Assembly: GCF_000381265.1 (NCBI RefSeq)
Contig: NZ_KB906254.1
Coordinates: 416,600 to 480,599 of the forward strand
DNA from: Curvibacter lanceolatus ATCC 14669
GTDB taxonomy: Bacteria > Pseudomonadota > Gammaproteobacteria > Burkholderiales > Burkholderiaceae_C
Direction: 5' to 3'
Length of the DNA stretch: 64,000 nt
Shown: positions 8,940-18,892 of the stretch, piece after piece
Layout: each line of letters opens with the position of its first letter
Position numbering within the stretch: the first letter of the stretch is position 1
Program-made: the position numbers and the translations under genes
The notes under the pieces: model-generated
Told to the model about the DNA's origin: nothing
Seen by the model: the letters and a program-made list of their open reading frames with translations, nothing else
Databases searched by the model: none

Positions 8940-9713
8940 TCAGCCCGAGAGCTGGTTGAAATGCGCCCGCACGCGCGCCAGGTCTTCGGGCGTGTCGACG
9001 CCGGGCCCGGGGGCTTGCTCGCTCAGGTGGACCGCAATCCGGTGCCCATGCCAGACAGCCCGCATCTGTTCGAGCGACTCCACTACCTCAAGCGGCGCTT
9101 GGGGCAGGCTGGGGAAGGCCCGCAGAAAGCCCACGCGATAGCCGTAAATACCGATGTGACGCAACGGCTTGAGCCCTGCGGAGGCTGGGCTGTTCCACCA
9201 GGCCTGGCCGGCCATGTCCCGCGACCAGGGAATCGGAGCGCGGCTGAAGGTCAGTGCCAGCCCCGAGGCTTCCAGCACCACTTTGACCACGTTTGGGTTG
9301 TTGAACTCTTCCAGTGAGTCGATGGCATGCGCTGCCGTGCTCATGCTGGCGCCGGGTTGTTGGCGCAACAGAGCGGCCACCGCATCGATCAGGCCCGGGT
9401 CAATCAAGGGCTCGTCACCCTGCACATTCACCACCAGATCGTCGTCTGCCAGGCCCAGCGTGCGGCAGGCTTCAGCCAATCGATCGCTGCCCGAAGGGTG
9501 GTCGGCTCGGGTGAGGATGGCCTGCACACCATGCTGCTGGCAAGCCGAGACGATTTGGGCATCGTCCGCGGCCACCACCACCTGGGCGGCCAGGCTCATT
9601 TGTGCCTGGCGCGCCACCCGCACCACCATCGGTAGGCCGGCGATATCGGCCAGGGGTTTGTTTGGCAGCCGAGACGATGCCAGCCGCGCTGGAATCAGAA
9701 CTGTGTGGTTCAC
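8940..9713 (-). CDS. kdsB: 3-deoxy-manno-octulosonate cytidylyltransferase
   Basis: 257 residues. The nucleotidyltransferase signature [15 protein letters not shown] is at residues 7 to 21, and NVQGDEPLI is at about 97. It activates KDO with CTP for lipopolysaccharide core synthesis in the cytoplasm. Its ATG overlaps the stop of the Trm112-like gene by 4 bases, and lpxK lies just upstream, so kdsB is the end of an envelope operon running exbB, exbD, lpxK, Trm112-like, kdsB. Confidence 0.96.
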   Translation of the reverse strand: MNHTVLIPARLASSRLPNKPLADIAGLPMVVRVARQAQMSLAAQVVVAADDAQIVSACQQHGVQAILTRADHPSGSDRLAEACRTLGLADDDLVVNVQGDEPLIDPGLIDAVAALLRQQPGASMSTAAHAIDSLEEFNNPNVVKVVLEASGLALTFSRAPIPWSRDMAGQAWWNSPASAGLKPLRHIGIYGYRVGFLRAFPSLPQAPLEVVESLEQMRAVWHGHRIAVHLSEQAPGPGVDTPEDLARVRAHFNQLSG

Positions 9714-9892
9714 AGGCCCAGTTCCTCGTCACTGAGCGTGCGCGCCTCGTTTTCGAGAAGGACGGGAATGCCATCGCGCACCGGGTAGGCCAGGCGGGCG
9801 CTGTGGGACACCAGTTCCTCGCGTTGTTTGTCGTAGGTCAGCGGGCCCTTGGTCACGGGGCAGACCAGCAGTTCAAGAAGTTTGCTGTCCAT
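9710..9892 (-). CDS. Trm112 family (YcaR-like) small protein
   Basis: 60 residues beginning [18 protein letters not shown], the standard start of the bacterial Trm112/YcaR family, which almost always sits between lpxK and kdsB. A longer in-frame reading to 10036 runs into lpxK and is rejected. Only one Cys of the zinc motif is retained, as is common in this group. Function in bacteria is not established. Confidence 0.92.
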   Translation of the reverse strand: MDSKLLELLVCPVTKGPLTYDKQREELVSHSARLAYPVRDGIPVLLENEARTLSDEELGL

Positions 9893-9909
9893 GCGGAGAA
9901 GGTGTTGGG

Positions 9910-10929
9910 TCAGGTGGTGCGAAAGGAAGGCCTGGATGATAGCGCCGCATCCAGTCTTTGCTGCAGCTCGTCCCAGAATGCGGGCTCGGGTTCGAATTGC
10001 AGAGGCAAGGCCCAGGCGTCGGGCTGGATGGCCCACAGCTTGTGGGCGTCTTTTTCGGTGCAGAGGAGCCCCAGCCCAGCAGCGCTGGGGGGCAGTCCTT
10101 GGCGGAAATCATGGTGGTCGGGTAGCGCCGTGGTCTCCCGCACGTCCAGCCCCAGGTCTTGCAGCATGCTGAAAAACCGTTCGGGGTGGGCAATGCCGGC
10201 CATGGCATGCCAGGCACGCTGCCGCAACAGGTCGACTGGGCAGGTCTTGCCGTGACCGTTGTGTGCAACAGAGGCCAATTGGCGATGGGCCCGATAGCCC
10301 GCAAAGGCGGGGTGCTCACCGGTGTGCAACACCAGATCCACAGGCCGGGGCCAGGGCTCCCGCAGCGGGCCGGCCGGCTGTAAAAAGCCGTTGCCGATAC
10401 CGCGGTCATCGAACACGCACAGTTCGATGTCCCGTTGCAGGGCCAGATGCTGCAATCCATCGTCACACACAATCACCTCGGTGGCGGGGTGCTTGCGCAG
10501 CAAGTCCTGCGCGGCGTGCACTCGCTGCCGTGCCACGAAGACGGGCACACCACTGCGCCGCTGGATCAGCAAGGGCTCGTCCCCCACTTCATGGGCCTGG
10601 CTGCTGGCGGTGACTTCGCGGCAATCGTTGGTTTGACGACCGTGGCCACGCGACACCACGCCCACTGCCAGCCCGCGTTGGCGCAGCCACTCCACCAAAG
10701 CCAGCACGGTCGGTGTCTTGCCGGCACCGCCGGCCACCACGTTGCCCACCACGATGACCAGGGCAGGTACCCGGTGGCTGGCCAGCCAACCACGCCGGTA
10801 GGCAATGCGCCGAATGGCCACCAGGGCCCCCAGCAACCGCGAAACCGGCCACAAGGCCCAGGCCAGCAGACCCCGGCGCTGCCAGGCCTGCAGCAGACGT
10901 GTCGAAAGCCCCGTGCTGGCTCGGGTCAT
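9910..10929 (-). CDS. lpxK: Tetraacyldisaccharide 4'-kinase
   Basis: 339 residues from ATG 10929 ([14 protein letters not shown]). A Walker A motif, [12 protein letters not shown], lies at about residues 60 to 71, and the DDGLQH motif at about 162. It phosphorylates the lipid A disaccharide precursor at the 4' position at the inner membrane; an N-terminal hydrophobic segment ([19 protein letters not shown]) fits membrane association. The start at 10986 would overlap exbD and is rejected. Confidence 0.95.
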   Translation of the reverse strand: MTRASTGLSTRLLQAWQRRGLLAWALWPVSRLLGALVAIRRIAYRRGWLASHRVPALVIVVGNVVAGGAGKTPTVLALVEWLRQRGLAVGVVSRGHGRQTNDCREVTASSQAHEVGDEPLLIQRRSGVPVFVARQRVHAAQDLLRKHPATEVIVCDDGLQHLALQRDIELCVFDDRGIGNGFLQPAGPLREPWPRPVDLVLHTGEHPAFAGYRAHRQLASVAHNGHGKTCPVDLLRQRAWHAMAGIAHPERFFSMLQDLGLDVRETTALPDHHDFRQGLPPSAAGLGLLCTEKDAHKLWAIQPDAWALPLQFEPEPAFWDELQQRLDAALSSRPSFRTT

Positions 10930-10951
10930 GGTTTGAGCTTGAAACGGCCGC

Positions 10952-11374
10952 TCAGCGGTTGCTGGCTCGAGGCGACTGGGTGGCAAACGTGACCTGAGAC
11001 AACCCAGTGCGCCGTGCCGCCTCCATCACACTGATCACCGACTGGTGGGTGGCGCTGGCATCGGCGCTGATCACCACCACCGTATCGCGGCCCCCTTTGG
11101 CGGCCTCGGCCATGGCCATCGCCAAGCTGTCAGGGTTGCCTTGAACCGCCACCTTGTTGACGGCGAATCGCCCCTCAGCACTGACACTGACGATCAGCTC
11201 TCGGGGATAGTCGCGCTGCGCATCGGCATCGGCCTGCGGCAATCGCAGTTGCAACTCCGTGAACTTGCTGTAGGTGGTGGAGAGCATCAAAAAAATCAGC
11301 ACTACCAGCAGCACGTCAATGAAGGGAATCAGGTTGATTTCAGGCTCATCCTGGCGGCGCGGGCGAAAGTTCAT
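10952..11374 (-). CDS. exbD: ExbD/TolR-type biopolymer transport protein
   Basis: 140 residues with one N-terminal membrane helix (INLIPFIDVLLVVLIFLML, about residues 14 to 32) carrying the conserved protonatable Asp of IPFIDVLL. The rest is periplasmic. With ExbB it forms the proton-driven motor energising TonB-dependent import or, in TolQR-like use, envelope constriction. It lies 6 bases after exbB in the same operon as lpxK and kdsB, an arrangement common in Burkholderiales. Confidence 0.92.
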   Translation of the reverse strand: MNFRPRRQDEPEINLIPFIDVLLVVLIFLMLSTTYSKFTELQLRLPQADADAQRDYPRELIVSVSAEGRFAVNKVAVQGNPDSLAMAMAEAAKGGRDTVVVISADASATHQSVISVMEAARRTGLSQVTFATQSPRASNR

Positions 11375-11380
11375 GGGGGC

Positions 11381-12016
11381 TTACTTGCGCAGGGTGTTGA
11401 GGTGGCGCAGCAGGCGCTCAGCAGCCAGCTCCATGGTCAGCAGGTAGGCGTCAGCACGGCTGCGGAAGTAGCGCCAGAAAATCAGGCTGGGGATGGCCAC
11501 GATCAGGCCAAAGGCGGTGTTGTACAGCGCCACCGAAATCCCGTGGGCCAGTTGGGCTGGGTTGCTGCCGCCACTCAGCGCCCCAGGGCCGGCTGATTGC
11601 GATCCAAAGATATCGATCATGCCAATCACCGTGCCCAGCAACCCCAGCAAAGGTGCCGCCGAAGCAATGGTGGCCAAGGCACTGAGGTGTTTGTCCAGGT
11701 TGGCCGCCACACGTCGGCCCGTGCCCTCAAGCTCAGCACGCAGGTCGGCCTCGGTGCAGTGGGGGTTCTGCAACAGGGCCTTGAAGCCACTGGCCAGCAC
11801 TTCGCCCAATGCCGAGTTCTGTTCGAGTTGCTGAACCACTTCGCTGGACGGCAGGCCGTGGGCCGATACGGTGAGGGCTTCGTCCAACAGGCTGACAGGT
11901 GCGATCCGGGAGGGCCGCAGACTGATCAGCCGCTCCAGAACGAGCGCCAGGGCCAGCATGGAGCAGACCAGCAAGGGCCAGATGGGCCAGCCAGCGGCTT
12001 GAATGATCGAAAGCAA
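11381..12016 (-). CDS. exbB: ExbB/TolQ/MotA-type proton channel protein
   Basis: 211 residues from a TTG at 12016 (reading LLSIIQAAGWPIWPL), with a GGGAGAG ribosome site just upstream; an ATG-like extension to 12115 lacks a ribosome site and family similarity. Three hydrophobic helices are visible, near residues 8 to 27, 110 to 135 and 155 to 180, the second with GLLGTVIGMI, typical of the family. Partner of ExbD. Confidence 0.9.
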   Translation of the reverse strand: MLSIIQAAGWPIWPLLVCSMLALALVLERLISLRPSRIAPVSLLDEALTVSAHGLPSSEVVQQLEQNSALGEVLASGFKALLQNPHCTEADLRAELEGTGRRVAANLDKHLSALATIASAAPLLGLLGTVIGMIDIFGSQSAGPGALSGGSNPAQLAHGISVALYNTAFGLIVAIPSLIFWRYFRSRADAYLLTMELAAERLLRHLNTLRK

Positions 12017-12195
12017 AGGGTCTCTCCCAGGGGGTATGGTTCCGCACCGGATTATGGCGGAGCTTTGGTGGGGTGCCGCGACGAATGGTGTGCTACCGGT
12101 GGACTGGACAGTCACTCACAAAATCTGTGGATAACTTTGTGGGGAACTCGCTGGCATGTGCCTTCAGATGGCGCCAAACGGTGATTTGCTCACTT

Positions 12196-12236
12196 TGATT
12201 AAAAATTAAGCAAATAAAAAATATAATTAAATCAAC
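12196..12236 (+). promoter_or_regulatory. AT-rich promoter-like stretch
   Basis: About 40 bases that are nearly all A and T (from tgattaaaaat to aaatcaac) in otherwise GC-rich sequence, between exbB and sodB. It may hold the promoter and UP-like element of the short reading frame that follows or of sodB 420 bases on, or mark a join left by a deletion or insertion. Apart from the doubtful frame at 12266, nothing else is recognised in 12017 to 12651. Confidence 0.4.
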
Positions 12237-12265
12237 GACTTACGACGTATCTGCTGGATTTGGGG

Positions 12266-12565
12266 ATGGTTCTGACAGGCCTGAGTTGGCGATCAGCGGT
12301 TGCCCTGGCTTGTGGAGTACTCTTCTGTGTGAAAGCGCTTGCCAGCGCCCGCAGGTCGCCAGTTTGGGTTGAAAACCCAGTGTTCACGGGCCGTCTCGGC
12401 GGTTTTCTATCGGTGGCCCGCGCCGTTGCTGCCCGGGGCATCGGGGCTCTTGCTCGCAGCCTTGGCACCGAGGGGGGAATGCAGGAGGCGGTCCGGCCTG
12501 TGATGGGGTCGGTGCTCCAGCGGGGGCTGATCCGGGGCCTGATCCTAGGCCAGCGGGCGGGTTGA
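12266..12565 (+). CDS. Doubtful small reading frame upstream of sodB
   Basis: 99 codons from ATG 12266. The N-terminus ([20 protein letters not shown]) could be a signal anchor; the rest is Arg/Gly-rich. Codon use is fair, but no family is recognised and the ribosome site is weak. It could be a chance open frame. Confidence 0.25.
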   Translation: MVLTGLSWRSAVALACGVLFCVKALASARRSPVWVENPVFTGRLGGFLSVARAVAARGIGALARSLGTEGGMQEAVRPVMGSVLQRGLIRGLILGQRAG

Positions 12566-12651
12566 TCGAGACCTGTCGCGTGCCTGCCCGAATTAGTTCC
12601 TACAATGCGCCAGCAAAGCTGTTTTTTCACGATAAACCACACGAGGAAACC

Positions 12652-13233
12652 ATGGAACATACCCTGCCCGCACTGCCCTATGCCATCGATGCACTGGCTC
12701 CGCACTACTCCCAGGAAACCCTGGAGTTTCACCACGGCAAGCACCATAACGCTTATGTCGTGAACCTGAACAACCTGCAAAAGGGCACCGAGTTCGAAAC
12801 CAAGTCCCTGGAAGAGATCATCAAGACCTCCAGCGGCGGCATCTACAACAACGCAGCCCAGATCTGGAACCACACCTTCTTCTGGAACTGCATGAAGCCT
12901 GCTGGTGGCGGTGAACCCACCGGTGCCCTGGCTGCCGCCATCAACGCCAAGTGGGGCAGCTATGCGGCTTTCAAGGAAGCTTTCGTGAAGTCGGCTGTCG
13001 GCAACTTCGGTTCGGGCTGGACCTGGCTGGTCAAGAAGCCTGATGGCAGCGTCGACATCGTCAACACCGGCGCAGCGGGCACCCCCCTGACCACCGCCGA
13101 CAAGGCCTTGCTGACCGTGGACGTGTGGGAACACGCCTACTACATCGACTACCGCAACCTGCGTCCGAAGTTTGTCGAAACCTTCCTGGACAAGCTGGCC
13201 AACTGGGGCTTTGCGGAAGCCAACTTCGCCTGA
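12652..13233 (+). CDS. sodB: Iron superoxide dismutase
   Basis: 193 residues. Metal ligands are visible in [10 protein letters not shown] (first His near residue 27), NHTFFWNCM (His about 74) and [13 protein letters not shown] (Asp and His about 157 and 161); NFGSGWTWL is typical of the Fe type. It dismutates superoxide in the cytoplasm. Start ATG 12652 has a GAGGAAACC ribosome site; the longer frame from 12562 is rejected. A strong terminator follows. Confidence 0.96.
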   Translation: MEHTLPALPYAIDALAPHYSQETLEFHHGKHHNAYVVNLNNLQKGTEFETKSLEEIIKTSSGGIYNNAAQIWNHTFFWNCMKPAGGGEPTGALAAAINAKWGSYAAFKEAFVKSAVGNFGSGWTWLVKKPDGSVDIVNTGAAGTPLTTADKALLTVDVWEHAYYIDYRNLRPKFVETFLDKLANWGFAEANFA

Positions 13234-13250
13234 GCCATGCGGCTTGCGAT

Positions 13251-13304
13251 GGGAGCGGCCTGCCGCTCCCAGGCCTCGACATGCCACCTTCGGGTGGCAT
13301 TTTT
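13251..13304 (+). terminator. Tandem hairpins and terminator after sodB
   Basis: Two stems in series: GGGAGCGG / CCGCTCCC (13251 to 13270, loop CCTG), then ATGCCACC / GGTGGCAT with TTCG loop (13281 to 13300) and TTTT. The second is a textbook intrinsic terminator; the first may stabilise the 3' end. Confidence 0.88.
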
Positions 13305-13337
13305 CATGGGCGATGAAAAATCAGGCGGGGAAGCCGC

Positions 13338-13805
13338 TCAACGTTTTTCGAACGGTGGGCCGCTGAGCTTGAGGCCGGCTTTGAAGCCCCGCTTCTGGAA
13401 CCAGCCCTGGTTCATCTCCAGCACGAAGCGCACGGGTTTGCTGCTGCAGTGCGAGTCGGTGGTCTGCGGCTTCATGTCGACCAGGTTCACCACCGTGCCG
13501 TCATCGGCCACGAAGGCGGCGGTCAGCGGCAGCAGGGTGTTCTTCATCCAGAAGCACTGGGTGGCGGGCACCTCGAAGACGAACAGCATGCCTTCCTGTT
13601 GCGGCATGCTGGGGCGATTCATCAGGCCGATCTGGCGCTCGACAGGGGCTGTGGCCACCTGGGCATCGATCTGGTACATGCCCGCAGCCAGTTGCACGCG
13701 GGGCAGGTCGAGCTGAGGGCCTTCCTGTGCAGAGGCTGCAAGGCCGGAGAGGGAAAGCAGTGCACACAGCAATGCCTGAGACAGAGGGCGGCGGGGCAGT
13801 TTCAT
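13338..13805 (-). CDS. DUF192 family exported protein
   Basis: 155 residues from ATG 13805 (MKLPRRPLSQALL). A signal peptide ends at about residue 26 (ASA). The mature part has the DUF192 pattern: ERQIGLMNRPSMPQQEGMLFVF, then QCFWMKNTLLPLTAAFVADDG. Function of the family is unknown; it forms a compact beta fold in the envelope. It converges on sodB and is divergent from icd with a 283-base gap that holds no other gene. Confidence 0.9.
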   Translation of the reverse strand: MKLPRRPLSQALLCALLSLSGLAASAQEGPQLDLPRVQLAAGMYQIDAQVATAPVERQIGLMNRPSMPQQEGMLFVFEVPATQCFWMKNTLLPLTAAFVADDGTVVNLVDMKPQTTDSHCSSKPVRFVLEMNQGWFQKRGFKAGLKLSGPPFEKR

Positions 13806-14088
13806 GGTGGGAGTGATCCTGTGGTGTGGCCTGAAAGCGGCGCACATCCGCGTTCGATTTTGGCCTAAAAACAGCGGGTCGCCCCGTCGGCCTGGCCAAC
13901 TTTGCACGACTGCGAACCTTGCGCTGGCCGCGTCTGTGACGCGCTTCGGCGCTCGTGTCTTAGGCCCACGCCGGCCTTGGTGTGGAAGGGCTTCCGGCCC
14001 GTCGTCGATGGCGGCAATGGCAAGCGCTAAGATCAGCAGGTTTTACTTCATTTGCTAAGTTGTTCAGCCTCACCGGAGACGTCAGTCC

Positions 14089-15354
14089 ATGACCCGTTAT
14101 CAGCACATCCAGGTTCCCGAGCAGGGCGAGAAGATCACCGTCAATGCGGACAAGACCCTCCAGGTGCCCGATCACCCGATCATCCCCTTCATCGAAGGCG
14201 ATGGCGTCGGGCGTGACATCACGCCGGTGATGCTGAAGGTGGTGGATGCGGCGGTGGCCAAGGCCTACGGCGGGCAGCGCAAGATCCATTGGATGGAAGT
14301 GTTTGCCGGCGAAAAGGCCACCCACCTCTACGGGCCGGATGTCTGGTTGCCCGAGGAAACCGTGGACGTGGTGCGCGACTACCTGGTGTCCATCAAGGGG
14401 CCTTTGACCACCCCGGTGGGTGGCGGGATCCGCTCGCTCAACGTGGCCTTGCGCCAGGAGCTGGACCTGTATGTCTGCCTGCGCCCCATCCAGTATTTCA
14501 AGGGTGTGCCTTCGCCGCTCAAGGAGCCCGAAAAGACCAACATGGTGATCTTCCGCGAGAACTCGGAAGACATCTATGCCGGCATCGAATTCGAGGCCGG
14601 CAGTGACCAGGCCAAGCGCCTGATCAAGTTTCTGCACGACGAGTTCGGCATCACCAAGATCCGCTTTCCCGAAACCTCGGGCCTGGGCATCAAGCCGGTC
14701 TCGCAGGAGGGCACCGAGCGCCTGGTGCGCAAGGCCATCCAGTACGCCATCGACAACAACAAGCCCAATGTGACCATCGTGCACAAGGGCAACATCATGA
14801 AGTTCACAGAAGGGAGCTTCCGTGAATGGGCCTATGGCCTGGCCGCCAAGGAATTCGGTGGTGAGTTGATCGACGGCGGTCCCTGGATGCGCGTGCCCAA
14901 CCCCAAGACCGGTGGCCAGATCGTGATCAAGGACAGCATCACCGACGCCTTCCTGCAGCAAATCCTGCTGCGCCCTGTCGAGTACAGCGTGGTGGCCACG
15001 CTCAACCTCAATGGCGACTACATCTCTGATGCCGTGGCGGCCCAGGTGGGCGGCATCGGCATTGCGCCCGGGGCCAACCTGTCGGACACCGTGGCCATGT
15101 TCGAAGCCACCCACGGCACGGCGCCGCGCTACGCCGGCAAGGACTACGTGAATCCGGGCTCGGAGATCCTCTCGGCCGAGATGATGTTGCGCCACATGGG
15201 CTGGAAGGAGGCCGCCGACCTCATCATCCGCTCGCTGGAAAAGGCCATCTTGAGCAAAAAGGTCACTTACGACTTTGCCCGCCTGCTTGAAGGCGCGGTG
15301 CAAGTCAGCTGCTCGGGTTTCGGTCAGGTCATCATCGACCAGATGCAGGAGTGA
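14089..15354 (+). CDS. icd: NADP-dependent isocitrate dehydrogenase
   Basis: 421 residues, usual length for the E. coli-like type. [14 protein letters not shown] near residue 155 holds the phosphorylatable substrate-binding Ser, [16 protein letters not shown] and the Asp-rich metal site follow, and [17 protein letters not shown] is the cofactor loop. It converts isocitrate to 2-oxoglutarate in the TCA cycle. Single gene with its own promoter region. Confidence 0.97.
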   Translation: MTRYQHIQVPEQGEKITVNADKTLQVPDHPIIPFIEGDGVGRDITPVMLKVVDAAVAKAYGGQRKIHWMEVFAGEKATHLYGPDVWLPEETVDVVRDYLVSIKGPLTTPVGGGIRSLNVALRQELDLYVCLRPIQYFKGVPSPLKEPEKTNMVIFRENSEDIYAGIEFEAGSDQAKRLIKFLHDEFGITKIRFPETSGLGIKPVSQEGTERLVRKAIQYAIDNNKPNVTIVHKGNIMKFTEGSFREWAYGLAAKEFGGELIDGGPWMRVPNPKTGGQIVIKDSITDAFLQQILLRPVEYSVVATLNLNGDYISDAVAAQVGGIGIAPGANLSDTVAMFEATHGTAPRYAGKDYVNPGSEILSAEMMLRHMGWKEAADLIIRSLEKAILSKKVTYDFARLLEGAVQVSCSGFGQVIIDQMQE

Positions 15355-15435
15355 GGGCGCTTGCCGGGAGACCAGGGCTCCCGATGGCCTGCGGCATGGC
15401 ATGGCCGCAAGTCATTTCCAGCGTTTATCAGGCCC

Positions 15436-16245
15436 TTAAGCCTTGATCAGTACGGTTTCGTCGATCTTGTTGGCCAATTGGGCAATGGCCAGCGCCGCAG
15501 GGCTGTTGGGGTTGTTGATCGACAGCAACTGGCGGCGCATCACGGCGTCACGCACCGAGGGATCGGCCGGGATGTCGCCCAGGTGGATCAGGCGCACCGG
15601 ACGGCCCGTGTCGGTGCTCACAAAGCGGTCCAGCACCTGCTGCAGCTGTCCGGTGATGGCGCGGCCATCGCCCGGGCGAACGGTCTGGTTGATGATCATG
15701 CGCACCTGGCGCCGCTTTTGCTGCATCGACAGCACCTTGATCGCGGCGTAGGCATCGGTCAGGGAGGTGGGCTCAGGCGTGGCCACCAGCAACACCTCGC
15801 CGGCCAGCGAGACGGCGAACAGCACCACGTCGGAGATGCCGGCGCCCGTGTCGAGCAACACCACGTCAAAGCGTGGCAGCAGGCTGCGCAGCACGCGCAC
15901 GAATTCATCGCGCACCTCAGGGGTGAGGCGCGAATACTCCACCATGCCTGAGCCGGCCAGCAACACGCTGAAACCGCCTGGGGCCTTGACGATGGCTTCG
16001 TCCACGGTGGCTTTGCCTGTGAACACGTCGTGCAGCGTGACCTTGGGGTGCAGGTTCAACACCACGTCCAGATTGGCCAGGCCCAAGTCGGCGTCCAGAA
16101 CCAACACCCGCTGGCCGCGGCGCGACAGGGCGGCGGCCAGATTGGCCGCGACAAATGTTTTGCCGACGCCGCCTTTGCCGCTGGTGATGGCCAACACCTT
16201 GGCCGATACAGCTTCTGCAGGGGTGGTTTTCAGCGCTTCGCTCAT
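15436..16245 (-). CDS. MinD/FlhG-like P-loop ATPase
   Basis: 269 residues from ATG 16245 (MSEALKTTPAEAV). The deviant Walker A motif SGKGGVGKTFVAANLA lies at about residues 21 to 36, with LDADLGLANLD after it and LLDTGAGISD as Walker B. This matches the FlhG/MinD branch controlling polar placement or number of flagella or related structures. No flagellar genes are nearby, so the target is unknown. It follows the diguanylate cyclase gene by 4 bases, so they are probably co-transcribed. Confidence 0.85.
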   Translation of the reverse strand: MSEALKTTPAEAVSAKVLAITSGKGGVGKTFVAANLAAALSRRGQRVLVLDADLGLANLDVVLNLHPKVTLHDVFTGKATVDEAIVKAPGGFSVLLAGSGMVEYSRLTPEVRDEFVRVLRSLLPRFDVVLLDTGAGISDVVLFAVSLAGEVLLVATPEPTSLTDAYAAIKVLSMQQKRRQVRMIINQTVRPGDGRAITGQLQQVLDRFVSTDTGRPVRLIHLGDIPADPSVRDAVMRRQLLSINNPNSPAALAIAQLANKIDETVLIKA

Positions 16246-16249
16246 CTGT

Positions 16250-17143
16250 TCACTTTCGGTTGGCGCTGTCGGCCGGGTCACTTTGATCGATTGAAGTTCC
16301 AATGTCGTCCTGATCCTGGACGTCGTAGAACAGCAATCCCTTTTCTTCCGCACTCACCGTGCTGTCTGGGGGGAAATCCAGGCAGACACGGTTGCGACCC
16401 TCCGATTTCGCCCGGTACAACTGGTGGTCGGCACGCTCTATCCAGAGGGATATCGGCGATCGGACCCAGGGCAGGGTGAACGAGCCTCCAATGCTGACGG
16501 TCACGTTGATGGCCACACCCGGAGCGATGGTGATGGGAGTGGATTCGACGATGGATCGGATGCGTTCGGCCACCGCACGCCCGAAGGCGGCCTGGCAGCC
16601 TGGCAAGACCACGGCGAACTCCTCGCCCCCATAGCGGGCCAGGGTGTCCATGGGGCGCACGCAGTTGGCCAGCGTGTTGGCTACCGATTGAAGAACGATG
16701 TCGCCCGCTGGGTGTCCATGGCCATCGTTGACCAGCTTGAAACGATCGATGTCCAGCATCAGCAGCAGGGCTGACTCGCCGGTGCGGGTCACGCGGTCGA
16801 CCTCGCGCTCCAGCACAGCCCGAAACTGACGTCGGTTGGCCAATCCGGTCAACGGATCCTTGAGCGAGAGCTCGCAAAGGCCGTCAATCAGATGCTGGAG
16901 ATAGCCTGTGGGGCTTTCCGGGGCAGGGAGGGGCAAGTCCTCATCTTGTGCCAGCAACGCCAGGGCGGTGTCGAGACGAAGACTGCTGAGGTCAATCGGT
17001 GCAGGAGCCTGGGAGGGGGACACGAGTTGAGGACGGACAAGAGTTTTGCGAAGTTTAACAGTAGGTCCTTCGACGCTAAGTGACAAATTGTGGTGCTTAT
17101 TGCCTGCTTTACCCGTTTGACGGCAAGTTTTGCAGCGCGGCAA
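16250..17143 (-). CDS. GGDEF-domain diguanylate cyclase
   Basis: About 297 residues at the longest. The C-terminal 170 residues are a GGDEF domain with a GGEEF active loop and an RxxD inhibitory site five residues before it (RPMD-TLARY-GGEEF), so it should make cyclic di-GMP with product inhibition. The N-terminal 110 residues have no recognised sensor. The start is unsure: no ATG is available, the frame opens with TTG at 17143 (weak GGA upstream, overlapping the SulP stop by 35 bases) and another TTG lies at 17086. Confidence 0.85.
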   Translation of the reverse strand: MPRCKTCRQTGKAGNKHHNLSLSVEGPTVKLRKTLVRPQLVSPSQAPAPIDLSSLRLDTALALLAQDEDLPLPAPESPTGYLQHLIDGLCELSLKDPLTGLANRRQFRAVLEREVDRVTRTGESALLLMLDIDRFKLVNDGHGHPAGDIVLQSVANTLANCVRPMDTLARYGGEEFAVVLPGCQAAFGRAVAERIRSIVESTPITIAPGVAINVTVSIGGSFTLPWVRSPISLWIERADHQLYRAKSEGRNRVCLDFPPDSTVSAEEKGLLFYDVQDQDDIGTSIDQSDPADSANRK

Positions 17144-18833
17144 GTGTTTCCAGATCGGTCCGGTAGGTTTTGAGCAATGCCCCTTCTTTCAGGCATCCGG
17201 CGCGCCGTAAAACGGTATCAACTGGTAATTTAAGCCCGCTGATGACCAGCGTGATGTCACGCTCGTGCAGCATCAGCATGATCTGCTGAAACGCTTCCAC
17301 ACCAGTCACGTCGATGCGGTTGATGGGCTGGGCATACAGGCACACGCATCGCGTGTCCGGGTGCCGGGCCAGGTGATCGACGATGTTGCGCTCCAGCGTG
17401 CTGGCCGAGGCAAAGTCCAGCTCTGCATCCATGCGCAGGGCATACAGATGGGGCGCCAGCGGGGGGAGGTGCCAGAGGTGGCGATCGCGCAGGCTGCCGT
17501 CGGCGTGCAGGCCCACCTCGATGATGCGGGGGTGCAGGCGCTGGTAAAGGAAGTGGGTCAGGCTGGCCACCAAGCCGGCCAGCACGCCCCAGTAAAGCTG
17601 CGGCGCCGTCGCCAGTGTCAGCACGAAGGTGGCCCCGGCCGTCAGCGCCTCAACCCGGGAGATCTTCCACAGGCCGATCAGCTGCATCGGACGCACCAGA
17701 TTCAAGACGGCCGCTACCACGATGGCCGCCAGCACGGCTTGGGGCACGTGGTACATGTAGGGCGTCAGAAACAGCAGCACGACCACGACCAGCAACACCG
17801 AAAACAGGGTGGCCCAGCCGGTCTTGGCGCCCGCGTACAGGTTGATGGCCGAGCGCGAGAACGATGCGCTGATGGGAAACGAGCCGCTCAAACCCGAGGC
17901 GATCTTGGCCAGGCCCTGGCCGATCAGATCCTGGTTCTCATTCCATTGCGTGCCGCCGCGCTGGTTTTCGACCTTGGCACTGGAGGCCGTTTCGAGAAAG
18001 CTGATCAGCGTGATCACCAGGGCCGGCATCACCAGTTGGCCAAAGGCGTTCATCGACAGCCCGCCAGGCCAATACAGATGGGGCAGGCCGGAGGGCAGGG
18101 CGCCCACCACGGCGCCGCCCGATTCGGCAAAACCAAGGCTGGCGCTGAGGGTACCGGTCACCACCACGATGATCATGGCGGCGGGCCAGCGTGGCACGAA
18201 GCGCTTGGCCAGCAGCAGCGCCGCCAGTGAGCCGACGCCAAATCCCAGCGAGAGCAGGTCATGCTGGCTCAGCGCCAACCAGTCGCTGCTGTCGGGTGCC
18301 AGCCCTGTCAGCGCCCGCATCTGCGAGGCCAGGATCAGCCAGGCCGCCGCCTGCGTGAAACCGGAGAGCACGGGCGAGCTCACCAGGTTCAGCAGCCAGC
18401 CGAAACGCCCCAGGCCCAGCAGCAATTGCAAGCTCCCTGACATCAGGGCCAGCCAGACCGCCAGCGCCACCCAGGTGTCGCTGGCCGGCTCGGCCAGGCC
18501 GGACAGCGAGGCCCCGATCAACAGGCTGCTCAGCGCCGTCGGGCCCACACCCAGCCGGGTTGATGAACTCCACAGCACAGCCACCACGGCTGGCACGATG
18601 GAGGCGTAAATGCCTGTGACCAGCGGCATGCCGGCCAGGGCGGCATAGGCCACCCCCTGCGGCAGCAGCATCAGCCCCACCGTCATGCCGGCGGAAAACT
18701 CGCCCAGCAGGGTGTCACGGGAGGGCCGTGGCCAGTTGAGGAATGGGAACAGGCGATGCAGTCGGTCGTTTTTCACAGCGGCTTCCGGGCTCGGTGCCTG
18801 CCTCATGACGGGCAGTGCGGGGGTGTTGTTCAT
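17109..18833 (-). CDS. SulP family anion transporter with STAS domain
   Basis: 574 residues from ATG 18833 (MNNTPALPVMRQ). About 10 to 12 membrane helices span residues 45 to 430, starting with GEFSAGMTVGLMLLPQGVAYA, the SulP sulfate-transporter signature. A cytoplasmic STAS domain occupies about 450 to 560. It likely imports sulfate, bicarbonate or a related anion. The gene precedes and slightly overlaps the diguanylate cyclase. Confidence 0.92.
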   Translation of the reverse strand: MNNTPALPVMRQAPSPEAAVKNDRLHRLFPFLNWPRPSRDTLLGEFSAGMTVGLMLLPQGVAYAALAGMPLVTGIYASIVPAVVAVLWSSSTRLGVGPTALSSLLIGASLSGLAEPASDTWVALAVWLALMSGSLQLLLGLGRFGWLLNLVSSPVLSGFTQAAAWLILASQMRALTGLAPDSSDWLALSQHDLLSLGFGVGSLAALLLAKRFVPRWPAAMIIVVVTGTLSASLGFAESGGAVVGALPSGLPHLYWPGGLSMNAFGQLVMPALVITLISFLETASSAKVENQRGGTQWNENQDLIGQGLAKIASGLSGSFPISASFSRSAINLYAGAKTGWATLFSVLLVVVVLLFLTPYMYHVPQAVLAAIVVAAVLNLVRPMQLIGLWKISRVEALTAGATFVLTLATAPQLYWGVLAGLVASLTHFLYQRLHPRIIEVGLHADGSLRDRHLWHLPPLAPHLYALRMDAELDFASASTLERNIVDHLARHPDTRCVCLYAQPINRIDVTGVEAFQQIMLMLHERDITLVISGLKLPVDTVLRRAGCLKEGALLKTYRTDLETLAALQNLPSNG

Positions 18834-18892
18834 TGAAGCTACCACAAGCACCGCCGGCAACATGCGGCGGTGGGCAGAGATAACATCGCACC

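Noticed and set aside
12232..13287. Long minus-strand frame opposite sodB
   Set aside because: Covers the well-defined sodB gene and its terminator; no recognisable protein features.
13960..15402. 480-codon minus-strand frame opposite icd
   Set aside because: Antisense shadow of icd with Asp/His/Gln-rich low-complexity content.
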